Assembly: GCA_019163335.1 (NCBI GenBank)
Contig: JAFLKM010000032.1
Coordinates: 1-58,452 of the forward strand
Source: Desulfobulbaceae bacterium
GTDB lineage: Bacteria; Desulfobacterota; Desulfobulbia; Desulfobulbales; Desulfocapsaceae
Length of the DNA stretch: 58,452 nt
Direction of reading: 5' to 3'
The notes under the pieces are model-generated. The model was given only the letters and a program-made list of their open reading frames with translations, had not been told where the DNA came from and searched no databases. Shown piece by piece: positions 9,680-18,000 of this stretch (within the stretch, counting starts at the first letter, position 1; each line of letters starts with the position of its first letter). A program made the position numbers and the translations under genes.

Positions 9680-10840
9680 ATGCAAGCGACATATTCACTG
9701 GAAAATACTGCCGCCCCCAACGAAAATGGGACAATCGAAGTTAAAAGCACAGGAGCCGACCTTTGCCTGCACTTCGCGGGACGCTGGGCAATCGGCAGCC
9801 TCTTCCCGCCTTTTTTAGAGATCCGCCCCCTGCTCCCAGACACCATCAAATCCATCTCCTTTAACACCACCCACCTGCAGACCTGGGACAGCCGATTTCT
9901 GATCATCTTGAATGATATCAGCGAGTATGCCGTTAAAAATGACATCACCCTGATCGTCGAAGGTCTCCCTTCCGGGGTGCAGCGCCTGATGGTGCTGAGC
10001 TCTGCTTCCCCTGAAAAGGCACCCGTCAAGCCAGAAGAAAAATCCCCTTCTTTCCTTGAAACTGTTGGCAACAAAACCGCCCACCTGATAGAAGACTGCA
10101 GCGAAATTCTTTCCTTTACCGGTAAAATCAGCCTGAGCTACTTCCGACTCTTCTCGGGCAAGGCCCAGTTTCTCAGATCTGATTTCCTATATTTCCTTGA
10201 AGAATGCGGCCCCTCCGCCCTGCCCATTGTTTCACTCATTTCAGTGCTGGTGGGTGTCATCCTGGCGTTTGTAGGGGCTGTCCAGCTGCAGTTGTTCGGA
10301 GCCGAAATCTATATCGCCAATCTGGTTGGTCTGGGCATGACCCGTGAAATGGGGGCCATGATGGCAGCCATCATCATGGCCGGCAGAACCGGTGCCGCCT
10401 TTGCTGCCCAACTTGGCACCATGCAGGTCAACGAAGAGATTGACGCCTTACAGACCATGGGAATTGACCCTGTAGATTTCCTGGTCCTCCCCCGCCTCTC
10501 GGCCCTGCTGATTATGATGCCGCTACTAGCTCTCTGGGCCGACCTTTTAGGCATTGGCGGCGGGTTTCTCATAGCAGCCCTGACCCTTGATATCAGTATC
10601 GTCGAATACTATAACCAGACCATCAATGCCGTTGTTCTCAGACATTTTGGTGTCGGCCTGTTCAAGGCAATTATTTTCGGCTACCTGGTCGCTTTTTCCG
10701 GCTGCCTCAGAGGCATGCAGTGCGGGCGCAGCGCTTCGGCCGTAGGCACCGCCGCAACATCGGCAGTGGTCACAGCCATTGTCATGATCGTTGTTTCCGA
10801 CGCAGTAATGACAGTCATTTTTAAAATTCTCAAAATTTAG
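9680..10840 (+). CDS. MlaE-family lipid ABC transporter permease with STAS-like N-terminus
   Basis: The ATG at 9680 (386 residues) has AGGA five bases upstream, so I prefer it to a GTG at 9638. Residues 1-110 resemble a divergent STAS domain. The rest is a MlaE/YrbE permease with about five membrane segments and the signature VGLGMTREMGAMMAAIIMAGRTGAAFAAQLGTM. Such permeases pair with an ATPase and an MCE protein to move phospholipids between inner and outer membranes. Those partners follow downstream (11089-13549), but a 248-base gap with direct repeats and a hairpin interrupts the operon. It is homologous to the permease at 17997-19145. Confidence 0.88.
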   Translation: MQATYSLENTAAPNENGTIEVKSTGADLCLHFAGRWAIGSLFPPFLEIRPLLPDTIKSISFNTTHLQTWDSRFLIILNDISEYAVKNDITLIVEGLPSGVQRLMVLSSASPEKAPVKPEEKSPSFLETVGNKTAHLIEDCSEILSFTGKISLSYFRLFSGKAQFLRSDFLYFLEECGPSALPIVSLISVLVGVILAFVGAVQLQLFGAEIYIANLVGLGMTREMGAMMAAIIMAGRTGAAFAAQLGTMQVNEEIDALQTMGIDPVDFLVLPRLSALLIMMPLLALWADLLGIGGGFLIAALTLDISIVEYYNQTINAVVLRHFGVGLFKAIIFGYLVAFSGCLRGMQCGRSASAVGTAATSAVVTAIVMIVVSDAVMTVIFKILKI

Positions 10841-10874
10841 GGACCGTTATACAGCAAGCAAAGACGGTATCTTG

Positions 10875-11024
10875 CTTGTTGTATTTACGGATCCTTATGA
10901 CACCTCTTGAAACAGCCAATCTTTTCCGGCTGTTTCAAGAGGCGGCGGCTTGCTAACAACAATCAAAAAGTCACTCTGAAATGAGTAAAACCCTATATCT
11001 CTTGTTTTATTTACGGATCCTTAT
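10875..11024. repeat. 24-bp direct repeats flanking a 15-bp-stem hairpin
   Basis: Two 24-bp direct repeats, 10875-10898 and 11001-11024, share 23 of 24 bases, including TATTTACGGATCCTTAT. Between them is a perfect inverted repeat: CCTCTTGAAACAGCC (10903-10917), a ten-base loop, and its complement (10928-10942). No T-run follows, so it is a poor terminator. The unit lies between the permease and ATPase genes of the first MCE operon. No coding sequence is evident. It could be a small non-autonomous mobile element or a processing/regulatory element. Confidence 0.75.
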
Positions 11025-11088
11025 CCCGTTCTAAACCATCCATACGCAACAGCTTATTTTTTTTAACGCCACCCCCTAACACCCAGCA

Positions 11089-11844
11089 ATGCAGCCACAA
11101 CCCTTGATAACAGTCAGCAACCTGACCATGGCCTACGGCTCGTTCATCCTCCAACAGGACTTGAACTTCACCATCCGGAAAGGGGACATCTTCGTCATCA
11201 TGGGTGATTCGGGCTGCGGTAAGTCCACCCTGCTTCGGCTTATGATTGGCTTAAAAGAACCTGCGGCTGGGTCCATCCACTTCCATGACACCAATTTCTG
11301 GGATGCCTCAGAGGAGCAGCGCAACCGGATCATGCGCCAATGCGGCATCCTCTATCAAAGTAGCGCCCTGTTCAGCTCGATGACCCTGGCTGAAAATGTC
11401 GCCCTGCCCCTGCGCCAGCATTCAAACCTAGCCCAAAGTGAAATTGCCGAACTGGTCTCACTTAAACTGCGCCTTGTCGGTCTGGCTGGATTTGACCAGT
11501 TCTACCCCTCCGAGATCAGCGGCGGCATGAAAAAGCGGGCGGCACTGGCCAGGGCCATCGCCCTGGATCCTGAGATTCTTTTTTTTGACGAGCCTTCCGC
11601 CGGCCTTGACCCCATCAGTGCCAGCCTGCTCGACAATCTTATCCTCGAATTACGTGACAGCCTGAAAGCCACCATTGTCCTTGTTACTCACGATCTAGCC
11701 TCGATTTTTGCCATCGGCAGTAATTCAATTTTCCTCGACGCTGAATCCCGTACAATGATCGCTTCCGGGGCACCACAAACCTTGCTGGAAACAACAAAAA
11801 ATCATAAAGTAAAACAATTTCTGACCCGAGGCGGGACGTTATAA
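11089..11844 (+). CDS. MlaF-like ABC transporter ATP-binding protein
   Basis: The 251-residue ATPase has Walker A GDSGCGKST (about 43-51), a Q-loop in CGILYQSSALFSSMTLAENV, the signature ISGGMKKRAALARA, Walker B ILFFDEPSAGLDP, and the switch His in VLVTHDL. The SGGM signature is typical of MlaF-type subunits that work with MlaE permeases. It should power retrograde or anterograde phospholipid movement with the permease at 9680-10840 and the MCE protein 47 bases downstream. Its paralogue in the opposing cluster is 17227-18000. Confidence 0.92.
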   Translation: MQPQPLITVSNLTMAYGSFILQQDLNFTIRKGDIFVIMGDSGCGKSTLLRLMIGLKEPAAGSIHFHDTNFWDASEEQRNRIMRQCGILYQSSALFSSMTLAENVALPLRQHSNLAQSEIAELVSLKLRLVGLAGFDQFYPSEISGGMKKRAALARAIALDPEILFFDEPSAGLDPISASLLDNLILELRDSLKATIVLVTHDLASIFAIGSNSIFLDAESRTMIASGAPQTLLETTKNHKVKQFLTRGGTL

Positions 11845-11891
11845 AAGCCCTTCCCCATCGCGCACAAAACCGGACAAGGAAACTCCATTTC

Positions 11892-12935
11892 ATGAGCAAT
11901 AAAGCAAATCCCACCCGTATTGGCCTTTTTGTCGTCTTGTCTGCCTTGCTGCTGATTACCGGCATTACCCTCTTTGGCGGCGGCAAATTCTTCAGCAACA
12001 AAAATATCGCCATCGTCTACTTTGACGGATCCTTACAGGGTCTGAATGTCGGTGCTCCCGTCGCCTATCAGGGGATCACCATCGGCGAAATCAAGGAAAT
12101 CCAGCTCGACATCAACACCGACACATTTCAGATCACAATTCCGGTGCTGATCAGCCTGATCCCAGACAAGGTGATCAAGGTGGAAGGAAAAAACAAACAA
12201 GATCAAGAGCAGGATATCAACACCTTTCTCAAGACAATGTGTGATCGAGGGCTGAGAGCCACCGTGAAAACACAAAGTCTGCTCACCGGAAAACTCTATA
12301 TTGATCTCGCCATTCACCCAAACAGTGTGGCGATCTATCATAGCAAAGACGACAAATATCTGGAAATCCCAACCGTCCCGTCCGAGCTGCAACAGCTCAC
12401 CCAGGCCGTTCAATCCCTTAACTTCATGGAACTGGCGGCTAAATTTTCCAACACCATGGATGCCCTGGAAAAAATGAGCACCTCCATGGAACAGGCCCTT
12501 GGTTCCGAGGATTCGCGAAAAAACCTCACAACCCTCTTCGCCAGCCTTGAACATATCCATTCGATTCTCGCCAAACTGGACGAAGGCCTGTTTCCCTTAA
12601 TTGCCAAACTCGATACCTCTTTAAACAAGGCGGCACAGCTTTCAGACAACACGAACCAGATGATCCGTCACATCGACGGGCAGATTGATCCCTTTTTCCT
12701 GACAATGAACAATACTGTGCGCGATACAGGTCTGACCATGCAAGCCGCCGAGACCCTGATGACAGACATGAGACAATCAACGGGAGCGGACTCTCCGCTT
12801 TATTATCAACTGACCGAAAGTATCAATGAGCTGGGAAAAGCAGCAAGTGCGATGCGCGCCTTCACCGACTACCTCGACCGCAATCCCCAAAGTCTTCTCT
12901 TTGGAACAGATCAACAGGGAGAATCATCCAAATGA
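11892..12935 (+). CDS. MCE domain protein (MlaD-like)
   Basis: The 347-residue protein has an N-terminal signal-anchor (about 10-32, IGLFVVLSALLLITGITLFGGG) followed by an MCE domain (about 40-125, YFDGSLQGLNVGAPVAYQGITIGEI). A long, mostly helical C-terminus of about 200 residues follows. MCE proteins form periplasmic hexameric rings that bind lipids for an MlaFE-type transporter. The helical tail is longer than in E. coli MlaD and could form a tube-like bridge, as in PqiB-type proteins; that is inference. It overlaps the lipoprotein gene by 4 bases. Confidence 0.9.
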   Translation: MSNKANPTRIGLFVVLSALLLITGITLFGGGKFFSNKNIAIVYFDGSLQGLNVGAPVAYQGITIGEIKEIQLDINTDTFQITIPVLISLIPDKVIKVEGKNKQDQEQDINTFLKTMCDRGLRATVKTQSLLTGKLYIDLAIHPNSVAIYHSKDDKYLEIPTVPSELQQLTQAVQSLNFMELAAKFSNTMDALEKMSTSMEQALGSEDSRKNLTTLFASLEHIHSILAKLDEGLFPLIAKLDTSLNKAAQLSDNTNQMIRHIDGQIDPFFLTMNNTVRDTGLTMQAAETLMTDMRQSTGADSPLYYQLTESINELGKAASAMRAFTDYLDRNPQSLLFGTDQQGESSK

Positions 12936-13549
12936 ACCTATCCTCAACCATCGTGTCACCTAGAACCCTGTTTCTCCTCCTGGCCTTTAGCCTCCTCGGC
13001 ACCCTGCCCGGCTGCTTTCAGGCACAACCGGCAAGTCAATACACCCTGACCACTGAACTTCCGCTCCCGCCCTCATCAAACCAGGATGCCCCTTTGACTA
13101 TTCTAGTCGGGCCGGTCAAGCTTGCAAGTTATCTTGACCAGCCACGGATCGTCAAAAGGTACGGGGCCAACCGGATTGAAACTGTGACCTCGCGGCAATG
13201 GGCAGGAAATCTCAAAGAGATGATCAACAACAAACTGGTGGCAGAACTGGGTACTCTCAGCAGCCCCTCTCCGGTCTTTTCCTTTCCCGCCGCAATTATT
13301 CCCCATCAAGGGAGGAGGGTCACCGTTGACATCCTCCGGTTTGAAGGAACCGATGACCAGAATGCCACCATTGAGGCCCGCTGGACTCTTATTAACATGG
13401 CAGACAAGTCCATTCTCAAAACCCAGACATCTCTCTTTCAGATTCCCTGCCCCGATCCCAGTTACGAGACGCTGGCCACCGCCTTGAGCCAGGGCCTAAC
13501 CCGACTTATCCAAGAGATCTCCCAATCAATCCAGGTCGAAAACAAATGA
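12932..13549 (+). CDS. ABC-type transport auxiliary lipoprotein (PqiC/MCE-associated)
   Basis: The 205-residue product has a lipoprotein signal with lipobox LPGC, giving acylated C28. After it comes the family pattern PASQYTL and ILVGPVKLASYLDQPRIVKRYGANRIETVTSRQWAGNL. PqiC-type lipoproteins sit at the outer membrane and join MCE complexes. It overlaps the MCE gene by 4 bases and the next gene by 4 bases, so it is part of the same transcript. The counterpart in the opposing cluster is 15743-16363. Confidence 0.85.
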   Translation: MNLSSTIVSPRTLFLLLAFSLLGTLPGCFQAQPASQYTLTTELPLPPSSNQDAPLTILVGPVKLASYLDQPRIVKRYGANRIETVTSRQWAGNLKEMINNKLVAELGTLSSPSPVFSFPAAIIPHQGRRVTVDILRFEGTDDQNATIEARWTLINMADKSILKTQTSLFQIPCPDPSYETLATALSQGLTRLIQEISQSIQVENK

Positions 13550-14352
13550 GTTTCCTGAAAAATAACATTACCGCCCGATGCTTTGTCAACGCCCCATGGC
13601 AAATGCTGAAGACAGACCTCCTGGAGCTCTTTCTGGAGCATGGCATTCAGCCGGAAATCGGCCTGGAAGGCACCTGTCTTTACGATGAGGATCCGGCAGA
13701 GTTCCGCCGCGTTGCAGACATCCTGCGAAAACACAACCTTGCCTGCACCCTGCACGCCCCATTCTTTGATCTGGCACCGGGCGCCCTCGATCCCTATATC
13801 CTCTCGGCCAGTCGTGAAAAATTGCGCCGCGCCTTTGATCTTCTTGCAATCTTCAGACCCCGCTCCATCGTCTGTCACCTCCAGTTTGAAACAAACAAAC
13901 AAGGCTATAAACTTCAGGATTGGACAGCCAGCGCCCTTGCCACCTGGCAGCAGCTGCTGCACATTGCAAGCATTCAAAAGATCCCTCTTATGCTGGAAAA
14001 TACCTACGAAAAGTCCCCGGACACCCACCAGACAATCCTCTCGCAACTCAACTCGCCTTATGCCGGGTTCTGCCTGGATGTGGGCCATCTCATGGCCTTT
14101 GCCCATTCTCCCTGGCAGGAGTGGCTGCCGTCCCTGTCACCCTGGCTGGGCCAGCTTCATCTCCATGACAATAATGGCGAAAGCGACCAGCATCTGGCGC
14201 CGGGGCGAGGTCAATTCAATTTTCCCGAACTGTTCGCATTTCTGAGGGCAAATGATCTGCACCCGATCGTAACGTTTGAACCCCATAGCCGGGACGATCT
14301 GTGGCAGACATTCGCCTATCTTGAAGAAACCGGGCTGCTCGCTGATATCTGA
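13546..14352 (+). CDS. Xylose-isomerase-like TIM barrel protein
   Basis: The 268-residue protein is a sugar phosphate isomerase/AP endonuclease-type TIM barrel. Metal-ligand positions appear as LHAPFFDL, VCHLQF, LMLENTYE, CLDVGHL, QLHLHDNNG and FEPHS, the usual Glu/Asp/His set. There is no signal peptide. It starts inside the end of the lipoprotein gene (4-base overlap), so it is co-transcribed with the MCE transporter, although no functional link is obvious. CbiR-type cobamide-remodelling enzymes share this fold, but I cannot assign that function from sequence alone. Confidence 0.7.
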   Translation: MSFLKNNITARCFVNAPWQMLKTDLLELFLEHGIQPEIGLEGTCLYDEDPAEFRRVADILRKHNLACTLHAPFFDLAPGALDPYILSASREKLRRAFDLLAIFRPRSIVCHLQFETNKQGYKLQDWTASALATWQQLLHIASIQKIPLMLENTYEKSPDTHQTILSQLNSPYAGFCLDVGHLMAFAHSPWQEWLPSLSPWLGQLHLHDNNGESDQHLAPGRGQFNFPELFAFLRANDLHPIVTFEPHSRDDLWQTFAYLEETGLLADI

Positions 14353-14557
14353 CCACCAACTCGCCCTCAAAACGCCATCACCCGGCTGCCGCCTGCTGAG
14401 ATGTCAGTTCACAGCAGACCCGCAAACACCTCTCCTACGTTCTTCCCCAACAAACACATCCCTTTTACTTCCATATAGTTACATCAACATAAAAAAATAT
14501 TTCACCTCTCTTGACCTCAAAAAAAACGGAATTATTTTTCCATTGAGACCTGAGTCC

Positions 14558-14617
14558 AAGTTGTATTCAGGACATGACTGAGAAAACAAGCAAACGGTGA
14601 AAAAGCAGTACAAGACA
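14558..14617. repeat. Dispersed intergenic repeat, copy B
   Basis: This stretch starts AAGTTGTATTCA and aligns without obvious gaps to 8460-8519, ending near AAGCAGTACA. Unlike copy A it does not continue into the GTACTGC hairpin arm. It lies just before the first hsp20 gene. The rest of the 289-base gap from 14353 shows no gene. Confidence 0.55.
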
Positions 14618-14641
14618 ACTCAAAACATGGAGGAATGCGTC

Positions 14642-15103
14642 ATGGTAACAAGAAAGATGATGGGTTTTCCATCAATGGGATGGCCACTTTCCTTTGATGA
14701 AATGGAACGCATGGCCCGACAGATGAATTGGCTGACCAGTGGAATTCTTGGGAAATCAGGAGTACCGACCTTTTCTGCAAAAGTTTTTCCAGCCATTAAC
14801 ATCAGCGAGGACACTGGGAAATACTATGTCCGCACAGAGCTTCCCGGAATCAAGGCGGATGCAATTAAGCTTGAAATAATCGGCAGGAGCCTGACACTTT
14901 CAGGGGAGAGAAAAATCCATTCTGAAGGGGAAAATGCCAGATATCACCGCAAGGAGCGTGAAGCCGGCAGATTTTCACGGGTGATCAGCCTGCCCGGCGA
15001 CGTGGAAACCGACAGCGTGGAGGCAAAACTCGTGAACGGCCTGTTGACCGTGGCCATAGCCAAGGCAGAGGCCGCCAAACCCAAACAGGTTACCGTTCTA
15101 TAA
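14642..15103 (+). CDS. Hsp20/alpha-crystallin family small heat-shock protein
   Basis: I choose the ATG at 14642 (MVTRKMMGFPSMG, 153 residues) because GGAGG lies about eight bases upstream; an earlier ATG at 14597 has none. The alpha-crystallin domain (about 48-145) starts FPAINISEDTGKYYVRTELPGI and ends with the conserved VEAKLVNGLLTVAIAKA. Such proteins hold unfolding clients in large ATP-independent oligomers. It is paired with a second hsp20, 47 bases downstream, a common arrangement in Desulfobacterota. Another copy is at 47539-47994. I see no clear sigma-32 promoter. Confidence 0.93.
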   Translation: MVTRKMMGFPSMGWPLSFDEMERMARQMNWLTSGILGKSGVPTFSAKVFPAINISEDTGKYYVRTELPGIKADAIKLEIIGRSLTLSGERKIHSEGENARYHRKEREAGRFSRVISLPGDVETDSVEAKLVNGLLTVAIAKAEAAKPKQVTVL

Positions 15104-15150
15104 ACACCATCAAATCACTCCCAATCACAGCGTACATGGAGGGATAAAAA

Positions 15151-15555
15151 ATGACCGCATCCAAAGAACTCCAGGCCAGAGAAAAACAAGAGCTCGCAAC
15201 ATCCGCCGAGCAGACCCGCCCCGGACTGGTATTCACCCCTGAAGTGGACATTTTCGAAGAAGATCGAGAAATCACCCTGCTGGCAGATATGCCTGGCGTT
15301 GCTGCCAATGATATCAGCATTGACCTTCAGGACGGGGTATTGACCCTGACAGGCGATGTCAAGCCATGGAAAGAAGCAGAAGAGTGTGATGTACTGATCG
15401 AATTTGAAATCGGTAAATATTACCGCCAGTTCACCCTCTCCGATGCCATCAATCAGGACAAGATCAATGCCAAACTTGAGGATGGGGTGCTTCGACTGAC
15501 CTTACCCAAGGCACAAAAAGCCGTTCCCCGCCAAATAACGGTGACATCCGGCTAA
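15151..15555 (+). CDS. Hsp20/alpha-crystallin family small heat-shock protein
   Basis: The 134-residue protein has a short Glu/Lys-rich N-terminus, then VDIFEEDREITLLADMPGV, which opens the alpha-crystallin domain (about 30-128). It ends with INAKLEDGVLRLTLPKAQKAVPRQITV, and LRLTLPK is the usual C-terminal signature. GGAGG precedes the ATG. It follows the previous hsp20 in the same transcript. The two proteins differ clearly in sequence, as in class pairs that form mixed oligomers (inference). Confidence 0.93.
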   Translation: MTASKELQAREKQELATSAEQTRPGLVFTPEVDIFEEDREITLLADMPGVAANDISIDLQDGVLTLTGDVKPWKEAEECDVLIEFEIGKYYRQFTLSDAINQDKINAKLEDGVLRLTLPKAQKAVPRQITVTSG

Positions 15556-15576
15556 TCCTGTAGCCTCGGCACCCCG

Positions 15577-15611
15577 CCTGAGACTCGACTTACTGCCGAT
15601 CGGGTCTCAGG
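15577..15611. terminator. Hairpin between convergent hsp20 and lipoprotein genes
   Basis: CCTGAGACTCG (15577-15587) pairs with CGGGTCTCAGG (15601-15611), 11 bp with one G-T pair and a 13-base loop. It lies about 20 bases past the hsp20 stop. No T-run follows, so it may end transcription from both sides only weakly or act as an mRNA end-stabiliser. Confidence 0.5.
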
Positions 15612-15742
15612 TGTCCCCTCCAGGGAACCGGAGAAATTTTCATGTCATACAATTTTGATGCCTGCTGTATCCGCCAAATTTGCATGAGCGATGGCCGGCT
15701 TCCATGACATCCTGCTTTCATCTAACGGATGCGACTGGTTTA

Positions 15743-16363
15743 TCAGATGAATGACAACCAGACCACAAGTTCAGCGGCCAGTTGCTGCGCCGCCTGATTG
15801 ATCGCAGCAGCACCACCAGACGCATCATTTGAGGCAGCGGCCACCCTGACGACCAACTCCCTGTCGGCCATGACCATCCGTTTCCCGCTGTCAATGAGAT
15901 GCAGCCGCATCCTGACCACCCCTTCGGACGAATCACTCTCCCCAAAAATATGCCCGCATTCCAGAAGAGTACCCTCCAGAACCAGATCTGCTCCCGCCTC
16001 TGAGCTCATCGGCAATACGGCCCTGTAAAGACCGCTCTTTCCAAGGGCCGTCTCCAGTACCGTCTGCATGGCGCTGACCGGCGCATCCAGCCAGCGACTA
16101 TAGGCATAACTCTGCAGTGAGTGCCGACGATCGGAATAAAGGATGTCCGTCGTATGCAGGGGAGCCGCGCCTCGAACCGGGGCTACCTGGAGGACAAGCG
16201 CCCTTCTTTTCTCTGCCGGCACCCCTTCCACCATACTCCACAGCGGTTCAAGACTGTAAATAGCCACGGGTGGTGCATGATACAGGGCACAACCGTTGAG
16301 CAACAAGCCCAGAACAAGAACGACTGGAATCATCGCCTGTCCGCATCTACCTTGCAGCATCAT
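15743..16363 (-). CDS. ABC-type transport auxiliary lipoprotein of second MCE cluster
   Basis: I start at the ATG at 16363 (206 residues), which has GGAGG just upstream and gives a proper lipoprotein signal: MIPVVLVLGLLLNGC, acylated C25. The body has IYSLEPLW, VLQVAPVRGAAPLHTTDILYSD and SRWLDAPVSAMQTVLETAL, the PqiC/LptE-like auxiliary fold. The start overlaps the end of the upstream MCE gene. It probably anchors the MCE complex to the outer membrane. It is the last gene of the permease-ATPase-MCE-lipoprotein operon. Confidence 0.82.
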   Translation of the reverse strand: MMLQGRCGQAMIPVVLVLGLLLNGCALYHAPPVAIYSLEPLWSMVEGVPAEKRRALVLQVAPVRGAAPLHTTDILYSDRRHSLQSYAYSRWLDAPVSAMQTVLETALGKSGLYRAVLPMSSEAGADLVLEGTLLECGHIFGESDSSEGVVRMRLHLIDSGKRMVMADRELVVRVAAASNDASGGAAAINQAAQQLAAELVVWLSFI

Positions 16364-17243
16364 AGCCCTCCTCTCCCGGCCCGGGACGCACCTGCGATCG
16401 CTTGAAGAGCAGATCCCCTGGGCTTGCCTCAATGGAGCGGGTGGTTCTTTGCAGATCGCCTGCCAAGGTCTCCAGTTCAGAGAGTAACTGATGCAGGGAG
16501 ACGAGATTCTGGTGAATCATTCCAGCCGTCTCCCGATTGGGGTCAGCATAGCCATGCTCAAAAGCTCCAGCCATCTTCTCAATGCCTGCAGCCGCCGACT
16601 CGACCCTGGTAAAGGCCCGGGTTATTTCCTTTTCCATAAGAGTGCCATGGTCAACGAGCCCCTTGAATGCCGGCAACTGCCCCCGCACATCTTTGGTCAA
16701 GGCGTTCATCTCTGCCAGAGTCTCGCTGATATTCTGCAGATTCTCTTCGCTGAGCAACTTTTCCATCCGATCCAAGCCCCGGGTCAGTTTGCCGGTGAGA
16801 ATGGTCAACGATTCATCAAGCCGGGCATAGGTTGAAGGAGTGGCAGGAATCACCGGAATCCTGCCGGCTCCGATCAGCCTGGCGGCGTCTTTATTCCCTC
16901 CGGTCAACTCCACAAAGGCCAGCCCGGTCATGCCAAAGGATCTGAGGGTGGCCCGGGTATCCACCTTGACCTGGGTGTCACGCCTGAGTTTGAGCAACAG
17001 TTCCACCTCTTCGGAATTCTCCGGATTCAAGCGGATTTTCTCGACAATGCCGACATCCACCCCCCGATACTTGACCGAGGCCTCAGGGCTTAAGCCGGAA
17101 ACCGATTCCACCATGTGCACATAATAATAATCGTATTCCTGCTGGTAACCGTATTTGCCCAGCCAATAGACAAAGCCGATCAGCCCGGCCAGCAGCAGGA
17201 CCACAAAAATGCCGACGATGGTATAATTAATTCTGCTTTCCAT
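16347..17243 (-). CDS. MCE domain protein (MlaD-like), second cluster
   Basis: The 298-residue protein has an N-terminal membrane anchor (about 8-28, YTIVGIFVVLLLAGLIGFVYWLG), an MCE domain (about 38-120, VSGLSPEASVKYRGVDVGIVEKI), and a helical C-terminus of about 160 residues. It is the lipid-binding periplasmic ring component. It overlaps the upstream ATPase gene by 17 bases. Compared with the plus-strand MCE protein (347 residues) the helical tail is shorter and the sequence is only distantly similar, so the two clusters are not a recent duplication. Confidence 0.9.
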   Translation of the reverse strand: MESRINYTIVGIFVVLLLAGLIGFVYWLGKYGYQQEYDYYYVHMVESVSGLSPEASVKYRGVDVGIVEKIRLNPENSEEVELLLKLRRDTQVKVDTRATLRSFGMTGLAFVELTGGNKDAARLIGAGRIPVIPATPSTYARLDESLTILTGKLTRGLDRMEKLLSEENLQNISETLAEMNALTKDVRGQLPAFKGLVDHGTLMEKEITRAFTRVESAAAGIEKMAGAFEHGYADPNRETAGMIHQNLVSLHQLLSELETLAGDLQRTTRSIEASPGDLLFKRSQVRPGPGEEGYDAAR

Positions 17244-18000
17244 TCCTGCTCCGTATCAACCCGCGTGCTCCTCCAAAAAAATCCTGAACAATGGGATGGG
17301 GAGTATCTCTCACCTCCGCCAGAGTCCCTTCGGCAATTACCCTTTTGTCCCCCAGCACTGCAAACCGGTCAACCACCGTCCAGATGGAATCAAGGTCATG
17401 GGTGACCATCACCACGGTCAAGCCAAGGAGATCCCGCAGTTTCAAAATCAGCTGATCAAAGGCCTCGGCACCCACCGGGTCGAGGCCTGATGTCGGTTCA
17501 TCGAGGAACAGCAGTTTCGGATCCATGGCCAGCGCCCGTGCCAGAGATACCCGCTTCACCATGCCGCCACTCAACTCCGCCGGGTATAATCCCGCAGCAT
17601 GGGCAGGCAGGCCCACCATGCAGATCTTCATGGCCACGATATCAGCAATCAGCCCCGGAGAAAGATCAGTATATTCCTTGAGGGTTACCCCGATATTCTC
17701 AGCCACGGTGAGAGAAGAATAGAGGGCCCCGGCCTGAAAGAGCACTCCCCACTGATGCCGCAGCACCGCAGCATCGACACGGCTGATCGTGGTCAATGCG
17801 TGCCCCAGCACAGTAATCTCGCCTGCCTGTGGCGAGAGCAGCATCACCATCTCCTTCATCAGGGTTGATTTTCCCGATCCGCTGCCGCCAAGCAAACCAT
17901 AAATTTCAGCCTGCCCCACACTCAAACTGATGCCATCATGGATCAGGTTCGATCCAAACCTGGTCACCACACCGGTCACGGTGATCACCGGGGCGCTCAA
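17227..18000 (-). CDS. MlaF-like ABC transporter ATP-binding protein, second cluster
   Basis: The 257-residue ATPase has Walker A GGSGSGKST, the Q-loop region WGVLFQAGALYSSLTVAENI, the signature LSGGMVKRVSLARA, Walker B LLFLDEPTSGLDP and the switch His in MVTHDLD. The N-terminal VVTRFGSNLIHDGISL is MlaF-like. It overlaps the permease gene by 4 bases and the MCE gene by 17 bases, showing strong translational coupling. Confidence 0.93.
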   Translation of the reverse strand: MSAPVITVTGVVTRFGSNLIHDGISLSVGQAEIYGLLGGSGSGKSTLMKEMVMLLSPQAGEITVLGHALTTISRVDAAVLRHQWGVLFQAGALYSSLTVAENIGVTLKEYTDLSPGLIADIVAMKICMVGLPAHAAGLYPAELSGGMVKRVSLARALAMDPKLLFLDEPTSGLDPVGAEAFDQLILKLRDLLGLTVVMVTHDLDSIWTVVDRFAVLGDKRVIAEGTLAEVRDTPHPIVQDFFGGARGLIRSRNGKQN

